Positions 1 to 7,553 of a stretch of DNA of 31,228 bases are shown in pieces. Source of the stretch: a virus; IMG/VR virus record IMGVR_UViG_3300030104_000199, positions 419 through 31,646 of that record; one strand, 5' to 3'. The notes beneath the pieces were generated by a model. The model saw nothing but the letters and a program-made list of their open reading frames with translations. It did no database searches and was not told the DNA's origin. Within the stretch, counting starts at the first letter, position 1. The number at the start of each line of letters is the position of its first letter. Both the position numbers and the translations under genes were made by a program.

Positions 1-600
1 GCTACGGAAGATGAGCAATTTATGATTGGCTCTAAAGTATTTGCTGTTGGAGATGATGGTGAAGCGTCTGCATTAGAAGCAGGTAGCTACACTATGGAAA
101 ATGGCAACAAAATGACAATCGGAGATAAATCTGAAATCCTTGACTTAGGAGAAGAAAAAGAAGCTGAAGATGTTGAAGCATCTGAGGAAGAACTTTCTGA
201 AGAAGTAAAAGAAGAAACAAAAGAAGAGTTTGATGAGCCAGGTGAAACTCCTGCTGAAAAAGCTGATTGGGCAGAAACTTACGAAAAGTTAAAAGATAGA
301 GTTGCTGAATTAGAAGATAAAGTTTTTGGCAAAAAAGCAGAAGAAGAAACAGAAGAACTTTCTGCTGAAGAAAATACAGAAGAAGTAAAAGAAGAAGATA
401 AAACAGAAATGAGTTCAGAAGTTATAGGGGAACTTATGACACAAATAGAAGAACTTAAAGGTAAAATAGTAGAATTGAGTGGCGAACCTGCTACGGAAGG
501 TATTTCATACAATCCTGAAGGAACAAACACTACTTCTACTATGGATTTGGCTAAACTTTCAGCAGATGAAAGGGCAGCGTATTATATTAACACTAAATAA
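1..600 (+). CDS. Scaffold-like acidic protein, copy 1 (5' truncated by window edge)
   Basis: Probable capsid scaffold or assembly protein. The frame is open from base 1, and the visible part begins ATEDEQFMIG, which in the full-length second copy (28831-29529) lies about 36 residues inside the protein, so the true start is outside the window. The protein is extremely rich in Glu and Lys, with a coiled-coil-like stretch (about 85-165) and a conserved C-terminal end (ERAAYYINTK). Acidic, helical, low-complexity composition directly before the major capsid gene and downstream of a prohead protease is typical of phage scaffolds. The first third and last third match copy 2 closely, while the middle has diverged. 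The role is inferred from position and composition; no catalytic motif is visible. Confidence 0.7.
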   Translation, partial: ATEDEQFMIGSKVFAVGDDGEASALEAGSYTMENGNKMTIGDKSEILDLGEEKEAEDVEASEEELSEEVKEETKEEFDEPGETPAEKADWAETYEKLKDRVAELEDKVFGKKAEEETEELSAEENTEEVKEEDKTEMSSEVIGELMTQIEELKGKIVELSGEPATEGISYNPEGTNTTSTMDLAKLSADERAAYYINTK

Positions 601-608
601 TTTTAAAA

Positions 609-1607
609 ATGGCAAATAAAAAATCTGCTCTATTGAGCAAAAGACGTGATTTTGATATCACAGTAAATCCTGCTACTACTTATGCAGGAGAACAAGCGTT
701 GCCTTATGTTACTGCTGCGGTCAAATCTAACGACACGATTGCAAAAGGATATGTAAGACAAATGGATGGTTTAACAAGTAAAGCGGTAATTAGTAGTTTA
801 GTTACTACTGACCCTATTGTAGCTGCTGCGTGTGCATTTAATGATGCAGGTACTACTACATTAGGAGAAAGAGTGCTTACTGTAACTGATTTAAAAGTAA
901 ATCGTGAGGTATGCCGAAAAACTCTATATCCTACTTGGGTTGGAAAAAATATGACTCAAAATGGTGGACTTCCACAATCATTTGAAGATTTCTTGTTACA
1001 AGTTGTAGCAGGTCAAGCAGCTGCACAAATAGAAAACGGTATTTGGGTTGCAGATGCAAATAATATTTTTGGTGCAGGATTCTTGTCTGATGACGGTGTA
1101 TTCGACCAAAATGGTCTTAATGCTTCAGCTTGTGCAGACTTTACACAAGTAACAATGAATACTGGAGCAGCTACTACAGCAGCTAATATAGATGATGCTT
1201 TAGCAACAGTATATGCTAGTGTAACAGGTACTCATCCAGGATTAGAATTTAAACAAGGGTTTGGTTTCTATATGAACAACAAAATGTTTAGTTTCTATGC
1301 ACAATTCTTAGCAGGTACAGCTAATGGACAAGGTATTAACAATTTAGGTTTAACACTATCTCCTGATGGTTTATCTTATTTAGGACACCCTATTTACAGA
1401 TGTCCTGGTATGCCAGATGATGCTATTGTTGCAACTTATAAAGACAACTTAGTAGTAGGTTCTAATTTAGGAACTGATATGTTAGAAGCTTCTATCATAC
1501 CTACTTACCTTTATGATGGCTCAGACAACATTAGAGTTGTAATGAACTTTGGAATTGGTGTTCAATCAGGAATTGGAACTGACGGAGTAGTTGGTTGCAT
1601 ATTCTAA
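609..1607 (+). CDS. Major capsid protein, copy 1
   Basis: Probable HK97-type major capsid protein, 332 aa, which would form the icosahedral shell. It follows the scaffold gene by 8 bases. It lacks signal peptides or membrane segments and has the Ala/Gly/Asn-rich, mixed alpha-beta composition of shell proteins. Its C-terminal half carries segments shared with the second copy (QGINNLGL, RCPGMPDDAIVATYK, YDGSDNIRVVMNFG). The call rests on gene order (XkdF-like protease, scaffold, this gene, terminator), size and two-copy conservation; I recognise no short diagnostic motif. The copies differ most in the N-terminal 30 residues and around residues 160-200, and copy 1 is 5 residues longer. A strong terminator follows directly. 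Confidence 0.8.
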   Translation: MANKKSALLSKRRDFDITVNPATTYAGEQALPYVTAAVKSNDTIAKGYVRQMDGLTSKAVISSLVTTDPIVAAACAFNDAGTTTLGERVLTVTDLKVNREVCRKTLYPTWVGKNMTQNGGLPQSFEDFLLQVVAGQAAAQIENGIWVADANNIFGAGFLSDDGVFDQNGLNASACADFTQVTMNTGAATTAANIDDALATVYASVTGTHPGLEFKQGFGFYMNNKMFSFYAQFLAGTANGQGINNLGLTLSPDGLSYLGHPIYRCPGMPDDAIVATYKDNLVVGSNLGTDMLEASIIPTYLYDGSDNIRVVMNFGIGVQSGIGTDGVVGCIF

Positions 1608-1620
1608 AATGACCTTAAAT

Positions 1621-1646
1621 AGGGGGTTGAAATATACCCCCTTTTT
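1621..1646 (+). terminator. Intrinsic terminator after capsid gene, copy 1
   Basis: A 7-bp stem (1621-1627 with 1636-1642, AGGGGGT/ACCCCCT), an 8-base loop and a T-run through 1646. The equivalent hairpin in copy 2 (30536-30561) keeps the same geometry with two compensatory pair changes, so the structure is under selection. Because the tail-tube gene follows without an obvious new promoter, it may attenuate rather than fully stop transcription, giving more capsid than tail-tube mRNA. Confidence 0.85.
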
Positions 1647-1671
1647 ATTAACCTTTTAATAATATAATAAT

Positions 1672-2268
1672 ATGGCTTGTGATATAACAAGAGGACGATT
1701 GATAGATTGCAAAGATAGTATAGGTGGTTTAAAAGCTATTTACATTGCTAAAGGATATGCTAACAACATTGAGGCGGTTGCTACTATTGCTAATACTGAA
1801 ATGACAGCAGGGGGTTTTGCCACTTGGAGTTCTTCAGCAGGTAGTGCTACTACTGTATTTAAATATGATTTAGTACAGAATTTGTCTAGTATGACTGTAA
1901 ATATAAATTCTGATAATGCTAATGGTACTACTTTCTTTGAGCAAACACTATCTGTAACATTACAAAAGATAGATCATGATATGACTAATGAGTTAAGACT
2001 TATGGCTTATTCAAGAAGTCAAATTTTTGTTCAAGATTCTAATGACAATGTTTATTTATTAGGAACAGTAGGTGGTTGCTATGTAACAGGAGGAACTGTT
2101 ATTACAGGAACTGCTAAAGGAGATTTAACAGGATATACAATAGAATGGGGAGCAGAAGAAGCTAACGCTGTTATTCAGATAAAACCAGGAACTGATAAAA
2201 CAGATGCAAAATATCCGTTTGATGAATTAACTGATGTTGCTGCATTAACTATTACTGTAGGGACTTAA
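1672..2268 (+). CDS. Major tail-tube-like structural protein, copy 1
   Basis: 198-aa protein of a type commonly found after the capsid gene in Bacteroidota phages. It begins MACDITRGRLIDCKDSIGG; the part around residues 60-160 is predicted beta-rich and conserved with copy 2 (NGTTFFEQTLSV, LRLMAYSRSQIFVQD, GGCYVTGGT), followed by a TGYTIEWGAEE strand. Small beta-rich proteins of this kind fit a tail-tube subunit; a decoration protein is the main alternative. It lies between two terminators with its own 64-base upstream spacer, in both copies. The first 70 coding bases are almost identical between copies, the remainder less so. Confidence 0.6.
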   Translation: MACDITRGRLIDCKDSIGGLKAIYIAKGYANNIEAVATIANTEMTAGGFATWSSSAGSATTVFKYDLVQNLSSMTVNINSDNANGTTFFEQTLSVTLQKIDHDMTNELRLMAYSRSQIFVQDSNDNVYLLGTVGGCYVTGGTVITGTAKGDLTGYTIEWGAEEANAVIQIKPGTDKTDAKYPFDELTDVAALTITVGT

Positions 2269-2290
2269 TCGTTACTCTAAATAGATAAAG

Positions 2291-2315
2291 AAAGGGGTTT
2301 TATGCCCCTTTTTTT
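2291..2315 (+). terminator. Intrinsic terminator after tail-tube gene, copy 1
   Basis: AAAGGGG (2291-2297) pairs with CCCCTTT (2305-2311) across a 7-base loop, followed by T residues to 2315. The same element is at 31203-31227, identical in stem and loop. It closes the capsid/tail-tube unit just before the putative late promoter of the next unit. Confidence 0.85.
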
Positions 2316-2327
2316 GTACATTAAAAA

Positions 2328-2352
2328 ACAATATGCTAACTTTTATATTTAT
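2328..2352 (+). promoter_or_regulatory. Putative phage late promoter, site 1 (ACAA-N10-TTTATATTTAT)
   Basis: ACAA at 2328-2331, exactly 10 bases, then TTTATATTTAT at 2342-2352, 11 bases before the ATG at 2364. The same two blocks with the same spacing occur at 19247, 27760 and 28799, each just upstream of a late gene start. It lies directly after a terminator, where a new transcription unit should begin. The spacing does not fit the host TTG/TAnnTTTG promoter. Confidence 0.65.
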
Positions 2353-2363
2353 AATAAAATACT

Positions 2364-2534
2364 ATGGCTTGGAAATTAAAAAAAGAACACGAAAATACCA
2401 CTATTAGTAGTATTAATAAACCTTTAAAAGATTTAAACCAAAATCAAATTAATAAATTAAAAGAAGATATTAAAAATTCTTATTTTATAGAAGAAAAACC
2501 TAAAAAGAAGAAAAATAGTGGCTTGGGAACTTAA
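2364..2534 (+). CDS. Small Lys-rich protein (56 aa), first gene of portal unit
   Basis: Translates from ATG at 2364 to TAA at 2532: MAWKLKKEHENTTISS, then an Asn/Lys-rich helix and a basic tail (KPKKKKNSG). Function unknown. Its N-terminus resembles that of the next small ORF (MAWELKEEYK), suggesting the two are related or share a binding mode. It follows the putative late promoter, and its 3' end overlaps the next gene by 17 bases in another frame. The overlap is A-rich, so frameshift expression is conceivable, but the next ORF has its own start. Confidence 0.55.
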   Translation: MAWKLKKEHENTTISSINKPLKDLNQNQINKLKEDIKNSYFIEEKPKKKKNSGLGT

Positions 2535-2652
2535 AGAAGAATATAAGCAAATTGCATATAGATTTGGAGAAAATTCTTTCCAAGAACTTCCCCAAAAGTA
2601 TCAGGATTTTCTTTTAGAATTTTACCCTAAAGATTTATTTGAAGAAATATGA
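2518..2652 (+). CDS. Small protein (44 aa), GTG start
   Basis: Reads from GTG at 2518 to TGA at 2650: MAWELKEEYKQIAYRFG followed by a helical segment ending DLFEEI. The GTG start is chosen because it restores an MAW-(K/E)-L-K-(K/E)-E N-terminus matching the preceding ORF; the frame is open upstream only to 2491. The stop overlaps the next ATG (ATGA), indicating translational coupling. Function unknown; small helical proteins at this position could be assembly factors. Confidence 0.5.
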   Translation: MAWELKEEYKQIAYRFGENSFQELPQKYQDFLLEFYPKDLFEEI

Positions 2653-2780
2653 AATATACAATAAAACCAGAATACGCAGATAAATTTATAGGAGATATAA
2701 ATAATTTTGATAGTGATGCTTTAAAAGTATTTGTAGAAGAGAACCCTGAATTTATTAATAAATACTTTATAGAACAATGA
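2649..2780 (+). CDS. Small acidic protein (43 aa)
   Basis: ATG at 2649 to TGA at 2778, linked by ATGA overlaps to both the preceding and following genes. It begins MKYTIKPEYADKFIG and is acidic (DINNFDSDALK, EENPEF). The tight coupling on both sides is the main reason to accept it as a gene. No known domain is recognised. Confidence 0.5.
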   Translation: MKYTIKPEYADKFIGDINNFDSDALKVFVEENPEFINKYFIEQ

Positions 2781-3220
2781 TTCAAACATTCGCCTCCAGT
2801 AGCAATGTGGCTTTTGCAGCTTATGTTAATATATATGATATAATAAGCACATATACCTATACCCCATTATGGGTTTTAACAAGCCAGTTAACAGGAAAAG
2901 AAAAAGCATTTATTCCTACTATTTTTAGTCAAACAACTAAACCACGAACAGCTCTATTTCTGTATCAGCTTAGAAATGATGTAGCAGATGAAAATTTAAC
3001 AAATGGTTTAATTTTTTTAGGAGATACTGATTATCCTTTAGGATTTTATGATTTAGAAATATATAATAATTCTTCTGCTTCTAATCTTGATAAGTCAGGA
3101 CTAACAAAATTATTCACAGGATTATTTAATGTAAGAGGCGGAACAAATAGAGAGTCAGTAACATACTCAGAATACACAACTAATGACGCAGACACAGAAA
3201 GCGTTTATGTAACAATATAA
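2777..3220 (+). CDS. Putative virion structural protein (147 aa)
   Basis: 147-aa beta-rich protein without a signal peptide. It contains YPLGFYDLEIYNNSSASNLD, a pattern (GFYD.xIY...S..NLD) I associate with small structural proteins of flavobacterial phages, although I cannot name its exact position in the particle. It is coupled by an ATGA overlap to the small ORF before it and lies 2 bases ahead of the portal gene, so it is likely co-translated with portal. A head-tail joining or tail component is the most likely role; this is inference from context. Confidence 0.5.
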   Translation: MIQTFASSSNVAFAAYVNIYDIISTYTYTPLWVLTSQLTGKEKAFIPTIFSQTTKPRTALFLYQLRNDVADENLTNGLIFLGDTDYPLGFYDLEIYNNSSASNLDKSGLTKLFTGLFNVRGGTNRESVTYSEYTTNDADTESVYVTI

Positions 3221-3222
3221 TT

Positions 3223-5034
3223 ATGAATTTAGATTTAGTAAAATTAAGCCACTATAATATCCCTCATTTAGTAGAAGATACTAAAAATGACTGGGTAAAT
3301 TTCGGACAAGATAACCTCTACCCTAACTATCTACTAGACCTATTCTTAGGAAGTGCTATTAATGGTGCTTTAGTTAAGTCTATAGGTGCTATGATATATG
3401 GCGAAGGATTAGCTGCTACTAATGCAGATGATAACACAGACACTAAAGAGTCTTATTTACGACTTACAGAGCTTTTACATAATTCTGATGATGATGTATT
3501 AAAAGATCTAGCAATGGATTTAAAACTATTTGGAGGTTGTTATGTTAATGTCATCTGGTCTAGAGATAGAAGTAAAATAGCTAAACTGTTACACATTCCT
3601 GCTCAATATATCCGTAGTGGTAAAATGATAGATGGAGAAATAAGACATTACTACTACTCTGCTGATTGGTCTAAAACAAGAAAAGCTGAATATAAGCCAA
3701 GAGCTTATGCATCATTTAACACAGATGATAGAACACAAGCTAGTCAGATTCTAATGATTAGAGATAAAAATCCTGCTTTATTCTATGGCTTTGCTCCTGA
3801 TTATGTAGCTGCTACTGACTGGATTCAAATGGAGTTAGAAATAGCTCAGTTTCATTTATCTAATATAACGTCAGGAATGACTCCTAGTATGCACGTTGGG
3901 TTCTCTAACGGTATACCTACTGAAGAAGAAAGAAGAACTATAGAAAGACAATTAAACGCTAAATTTGCAGGTAGTGGTAATGCAGGTAAAATACTTATCA
4001 CTTTTAATGACGGTAAAGAAACTGCACCTGTTATAGAACCTATCCAAATGAATGATGCACAATCAGCTTGGGAAGGTATGAGTAAACAAGCTGTAAATCA
4101 AATCTTAGCAGGACATAGAGTTACATCACCGATATTATTTGGTATTCGTTCAGAAGGCGGTGGTTTAGGCAATAATGCTGATGAATTGCGTGATGCTTAC
4201 AGTTTATTTAACAATACTGTAGTAATTCCCTTCCAAAACACGCTTTTAAAGGGTTTAGAGAAGATATTTAGAGTTAATGACATAAACCTTGATTTATTCT
4301 TTAAATCGCTTAAACCTGCTGATTTCATTGATTTAGAAGTTACTAAGACACAATCAGAAGAAGATCAAGAAAAAGAAGGTGTAACAAAAGAGGATATAAA
4401 TACTGAGGATTTAGTAGAAATGTCAGACGATGATTTAAACTTAGTATTTGAAGAATTAGAAGGAGAACAAATAGATGAGAATATATGGGAAATAGTTGAC
4501 GAGCAAGACGAAGGTGTAATAGATGATTATGAAGGATGGGCAGATGACCTTATTAAAAAAACAGATAAAAAGGAATTTGCAGACGAAATAATTAGTAAAG
4601 AAGATAGACCTAGTCAATTAGATAAATCATATTATAGAGTACGTTTTAAGTATATTAAAAAGAGTAGAAAACCTAGTAAATCTACTAGAGATTTTTGTAA
4701 GAATATGATGCGATTAGCTAAGGCAGGATTTGTATATAGAATAGAAGATATTGATAAAGCAAGTAGAGAAGGTGTTAATAGACAACTAGGACACAAAGGG
4801 CGTCCATACGATTTATTTCGTTTTAAAGGGGGGGTGTATTGCCGTCATGCTTGGAAGGTAATTTTATATAGATTAAAAGAAGGAACAGAATTAAAAGATG
4901 CTGATAGCATGGATGACTACAAAAAAACAGATAGCATACCTAAATCATACACACCAAGACCAAGAGGAATTAAAGACGCAGTAACAGCACCTGAGAATAT
5001 GCCTAATAGGGGACATTATCCAGGAGTAAAATAA
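3223..5034 (+). CDS. Portal protein with C-terminal extension
   Basis: 603-aa portal protein, forming the dodecameric ring at the capsid vertex through which DNA is packaged. Residues about 15-370 have portal-family features: NFGQDNLYPNYL near the start, a conserved SAINGALVKSIGAMIYGEG helix, and a core with MSKQAVNQILAGHRVTSPILFG followed by GGGLGNNADELRDAY, typical of HK97/PBSX-type portals. An acidic linker (about 375-450) leads to a C-terminal domain (about 460-560) with Cys/His residues (DFCKNMM, GGVYCRHAWK) that recalls the Mu gpF-like head-morphogenesis domain fused to portals in some phages. Its place after capsid and tail tube, instead of beside the terminase, is unusual. Confidence 0.9.
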   Translation: MNLDLVKLSHYNIPHLVEDTKNDWVNFGQDNLYPNYLLDLFLGSAINGALVKSIGAMIYGEGLAATNADDNTDTKESYLRLTELLHNSDDDVLKDLAMDLKLFGGCYVNVIWSRDRSKIAKLLHIPAQYIRSGKMIDGEIRHYYYSADWSKTRKAEYKPRAYASFNTDDRTQASQILMIRDKNPALFYGFAPDYVAATDWIQMELEIAQFHLSNITSGMTPSMHVGFSNGIPTEEERRTIERQLNAKFAGSGNAGKILITFNDGKETAPVIEPIQMNDAQSAWEGMSKQAVNQILAGHRVTSPILFGIRSEGGGLGNNADELRDAYSLFNNTVVIPFQNTLLKGLEKIFRVNDINLDLFFKSLKPADFIDLEVTKTQSEEDQEKEGVTKEDINTEDLVEMSDDDLNLVFEELEGEQIDENIWEIVDEQDEGVIDDYEGWADDLIKKTDKKEFADEIISKEDRPSQLDKSYYRVRFKYIKKSRKPSKSTRDFCKNMMRLAKAGFVYRIEDIDKASREGVNRQLGHKGRPYDLFRFKGGVYCRHAWKVILYRLKEGTELKDADSMDDYKKTDSIPKSYTPRPRGIKDAVTAPENMPNRGHYPGVK

Positions 5035-5043
5035 ATTAAAATT

Positions 5044-5361
5044 ATGGCATTAGAAATAGCATATACAAGTTCACACGGTGTAGAATCTCGAGAGGCATAC
5101 CACCGTATATACAAAATAGTTTATAACGTAAGAAAAACAACCTCTGCTACTGCTTATGCAGAAGTTTACTATAATAATAAAGCTAGAATTTCAGGATTTG
5201 ACCCTATTGATACAGTAGAGTTTGATTTTGCTATGGATGTATCAAAATCAGCACCTGAGCCAGTAACACAAGCATATACTTCTTTAAAAACTAAAGCAGT
5301 AGTTAAAGATAATAGAGGTAAAACTAAATCACTAGATTATTCAAAAGCTAAAGACGTTTAA
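5044..5361 (+). CDS. Hypothetical structural protein (105 aa)
   Basis: Predicted beta-rich protein with no membrane segment. It sits 9 bases after portal and 2 bases before the connector-like gene, so it belongs to the head-tail joining block. The sequence alternates polar and aromatic residues (YKIVYNVRK, AYAEVYYNNK), consistent with a small beta-barrel or sandwich subunit. I do not recognise the family. Confidence 0.5.
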   Translation: MALEIAYTSSHGVESREAYHRIYKIVYNVRKTTSATAYAEVYYNNKARISGFDPIDTVEFDFAMDVSKSAPEPVTQAYTSLKTKAVVKDNRGKTKSLDYSKAKDV

Positions 5362-5363
5362 AT

Positions 5364-5948
5364 ATGGCAATACAACATACATTATTCATATCAGCAACAA
5401 GATTAAAAAAAGATACGGCTTTAGGTGGCTCAGTAGATGATAACCTTATAATGCCTTATATTTTACTAGCACAGGATATGAACATATTACCTGTTCTTGG
5501 AACTGATTTATATGAAGCTCTTAAAACTAAAATAAATGGAGGTACTCTTACAGGCGATTATAAGACCTTAATGGAAACATATATACAACCTGCATTAGTG
5601 CAATTTTCATTTTCTCAACTAGCACCTTATTTAAGGTTACGTTTTGTTAATAATGCAGTTGTAGTAATGGGTGCAACAGAACAATCTTCTAGTGCTACTT
5701 ATGATGATATAAAGCCATTAATGGATACGGCTACAGATGCTGCACAGTTTTATAGACAAAGACTAATAGATTATTTAACAGACAAAGGCAGTAGTGCATT
5801 TCCTGAATATGCTAGTAATAATGATGCAGGAGAAATGTCACCTACTACAAGAAACTACTACGCAGGAATGAATCTTGATGTAGCACCAATAAGTAATAGA
5901 ATGAAGAACTTTTTACAAGGAGCAAACATTACTATTTATGACTGTTAA
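5364..5948 (+). CDS. Head-tail connector-like protein (DUF6712-like)
   Basis: 194-aa helical protein. The N-terminal region has the pattern VDDNLIMPYILLAQDMNI followed by LPVLGTDLYEAL, which I associate with the DUF6712 family of Bacteroidota phages, thought to be equivalent to gp6-type head-tail connectors that bind below the portal. A second helical part contains the QFYRQRLIDYL segment and the protein ends in a Cys. Its location just after portal supports a connector role. The family assignment is from memory of the motif and not from a search. Confidence 0.6.
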   Translation: MAIQHTLFISATRLKKDTALGGSVDDNLIMPYILLAQDMNILPVLGTDLYEALKTKINGGTLTGDYKTLMETYIQPALVQFSFSQLAPYLRLRFVNNAVVVMGATEQSSSATYDDIKPLMDTATDAAQFYRQRLIDYLTDKGSSAFPEYASNNDAGEMSPTTRNYYAGMNLDVAPISNRMKNFLQGANITIYDC

Positions 5949-6075
5949 AAGAAGAACATACCCAAGTAGCTTGGAGAATTTTAAAAAGTTAAAAAATTAT
6001 ATTAAAAAATTAAATAATGGCAAGTCAAAGATTAACCGACAAATCAGCATTAGCACAACAACCTGCAAAGGATGA
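5938..6075 (+). CDS. Possible small basic ORF (45 aa)
   Basis: An ATG at 5938 opens a 45-codon frame that overlaps the end of the connector gene by 11 bases and the start of the next gene by 59. The product is basic (MTVKRRTYPSSLENFKKLKN). The first half fills the 68-base gap between the two neighbours, but the second half lies in the next gene's coding sequence in another frame, so it may be spurious. Confidence 0.25.
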   Translation: MTVKRRTYPSSLENFKKLKNYIKKLNNGKSKINRQISISTTTCKG

Positions 6076-6538
6076 TTTATTAATGGTAGTTGATGCCTCT
6101 GATACTACAGGGTCAGCATCAGGAACAAGCAAAAAAATAGAAGCTAGAAATGTTATAGCTATAGAGTCAGTTTCTCTATCTTCTGCACAAATTCAAGCCT
6201 TACATACTACTCCTATAGAGTTAATAGCTGCTCCAGGTAGTGGTTTTGCCATTCAAGTTCATAGTGTATTAGTTAATAACACTTATGTTTCATCTACAGA
6301 AACAAATAGAAGGACAGGAATAATAGCTTATGGAACTCCAGCAAATTTTTCTAATGAGATACTTAGAATTGAGAGTTGGATGAGAAACGTAGCTGCTAGT
6401 AATTCACAATATCCAGCTAATGGTTTTACGTTTAATACAGTATCTGACAATCAACCTCTCAAGATAGTAACTGACGCAGCAATAACAGGAGATTTTACCT
6501 CAGTTATAAATATAGGATATACAATAATAAAATTATGA
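6017..6538 (+). CDS. Putative fibre or head-decoration protein (173 aa)
   Basis: 173-aa beta-rich protein. The first 45 residues (LTDKSALAQQPAKDDLLMVV, then D.SDTTGSASGTSKKI) match the pattern seen at the N-terminus of phage fibre or tail-spike proteins that attach to the particle. The rest consists of predicted beta strands without catalytic motifs. It ends with an ATGA overlap with the outer-membrane-protein gene. It could be a short fibre, a head fibre or a decoration protein; receptor binding is possible but unproven. Confidence 0.45.
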   Translation: MASQRLTDKSALAQQPAKDDLLMVVDASDTTGSASGTSKKIEARNVIAIESVSLSSAQIQALHTTPIELIAAPGSGFAIQVHSVLVNNTYVSSTETNRRTGIIAYGTPANFSNEILRIESWMRNVAASNSQYPANGFTFNTVSDNQPLKIVTDAAITGDFTSVINIGYTIIKL

Positions 6539-7551
6539 TAAAATATATATTCTTATTATTACCTTTTTTAACCTTTAGTCAAGGTGGTTTTTTTAAGTAT
6601 TCTACATTTTATACTTCTATGAGTATGAATACTTCTATGATAGAATCAGAAGATTATCAAGCAATCGCTAAAGGGTATCAAGATATAACACAAGTAAATC
6701 CTTATGATTATAACCTAACTATAGGTATTCGTAAGATTGCTAGATTTGATTATGAGTATAAAGTAAAGACTTGGTATTATGGAACTGAAAAAGCTGTTGC
6801 AGATAATGTTACTATTGGTAATTCTAATGGTTGGGAGTATCTGCTTAATTATTCATTTATACGTAATCGTTCCGATAAGTTTACTGAGCAGAACTTTTGG
6901 CTTAGATATCTTGGAAACAGATGCGTAACTAAAATACAATATACTGACAACCAACGAGTAGATTTAAGGTACAATTCAATAGATTCTAGGTATAGAATAA
7001 AAAAGGGTAATTTTGACTTTACTATTGGTGCTAATTTTAGGATGCACGATCCTTATGGCATAAATCCTATAGAAGATTTCTGGATTCCTGGACAAACTTC
7101 TTTTCAACAATTAGCTTCTGATTTTGGATACTCTAGCCAATTTGTTAATGGCAGATGGCATTGGTATAAAGAGGGCGAAGTGATAGCAACGTCAAATGAT
7201 GAGTTCTACAAGCATTATTTCGGTCAAGCTATAGCGGAGTTCAACGAAAGAGAGTTAGACGCTCTAGGGTCACAAAATGAGCTTTCTGCGGTGTTTGGGG
7301 TGGCTTACTATAGCTATAATCCTAAATTTTGGCTACATATATGGGCAAATGTAATGCCTTTTCACTATGGATTAGATGATTATTTCTTTGAGTATGGCGA
7401 TGGCTTAGATAAGCTAGATTGGGATTCAGGAATGATATTAGGTTATAGAATCACAAAACATTTAGGAGTGTTTATAGAAGGGACTCATCAAAGATATTGG
7501 AATAAGCCATTATACGAGTCCAAATTTGGCTTTAATTATTTAGTATTTTAA
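6535..7551 (+). CDS. Exported outer-membrane beta-barrel-like protein
   Basis: 338-aa protein with a clear Sec signal peptide (MIKYIFLLLPFLTFSQ, cut after FSQ as in many flavobacterial exported proteins). The mature part is rich in alternating aromatic/polar strands (LTIGIRKIARFDYEYKVKTW, FDFTIGANFRM, LSAVFGVAYYSYNPKFWLHI) and ends in a terminal Phe (FGFNYLVF), the signature recognised by the BAM machinery. An outer-membrane barrel encoded by a phage suggests alteration of the infected cell surface, such as blocking a receptor to prevent superinfection. It is co-translated with the upstream fibre-like gene and lies 2 bases from the secreted protein downstream. The exact function is unknown. 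Confidence 0.65.
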   Translation: MIKYIFLLLPFLTFSQGGFFKYSTFYTSMSMNTSMIESEDYQAIAKGYQDITQVNPYDYNLTIGIRKIARFDYEYKVKTWYYGTEKAVADNVTIGNSNGWEYLLNYSFIRNRSDKFTEQNFWLRYLGNRCVTKIQYTDNQRVDLRYNSIDSRYRIKKGNFDFTIGANFRMHDPYGINPIEDFWIPGQTSFQQLASDFGYSSQFVNGRWHWYKEGEVIATSNDEFYKHYFGQAIAEFNERELDALGSQNELSAVFGVAYYSYNPKFWLHIWANVMPFHYGLDDYFFEYGDGLDKLDWDSGMILGYRITKHLGVFIEGTHQRYWNKPLYESKFGFNYLVF

Positions 7552-7553
7552 GT

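Larger units (their letters stand above)
1..2316 (+). repeat. Left copy of a diverged three-gene structural module
   Basis: This stretch is homologous throughout to 28939-31228: scaffold, capsid and tail-tube genes in the same order, with the same terminators. The copies differ by many substitutions and by indels (capsid 332 versus 327 residues), but blocks are almost identical, for example the first 70 bases of the tail-tube gene and the final terminator. The window starts inside the scaffold gene of this copy and ends at the same base of the terminator in the other copy (2316 corresponds to 31228). Confidence 0.9.

Noticed and set aside
2342-2352. T4-type late promoter (TATAAATA)
   Set aside because: The motif resembles T4 late promoters only as a reverse complement in AT-rich DNA, and no T4-like gp55/gp33 context is visible.
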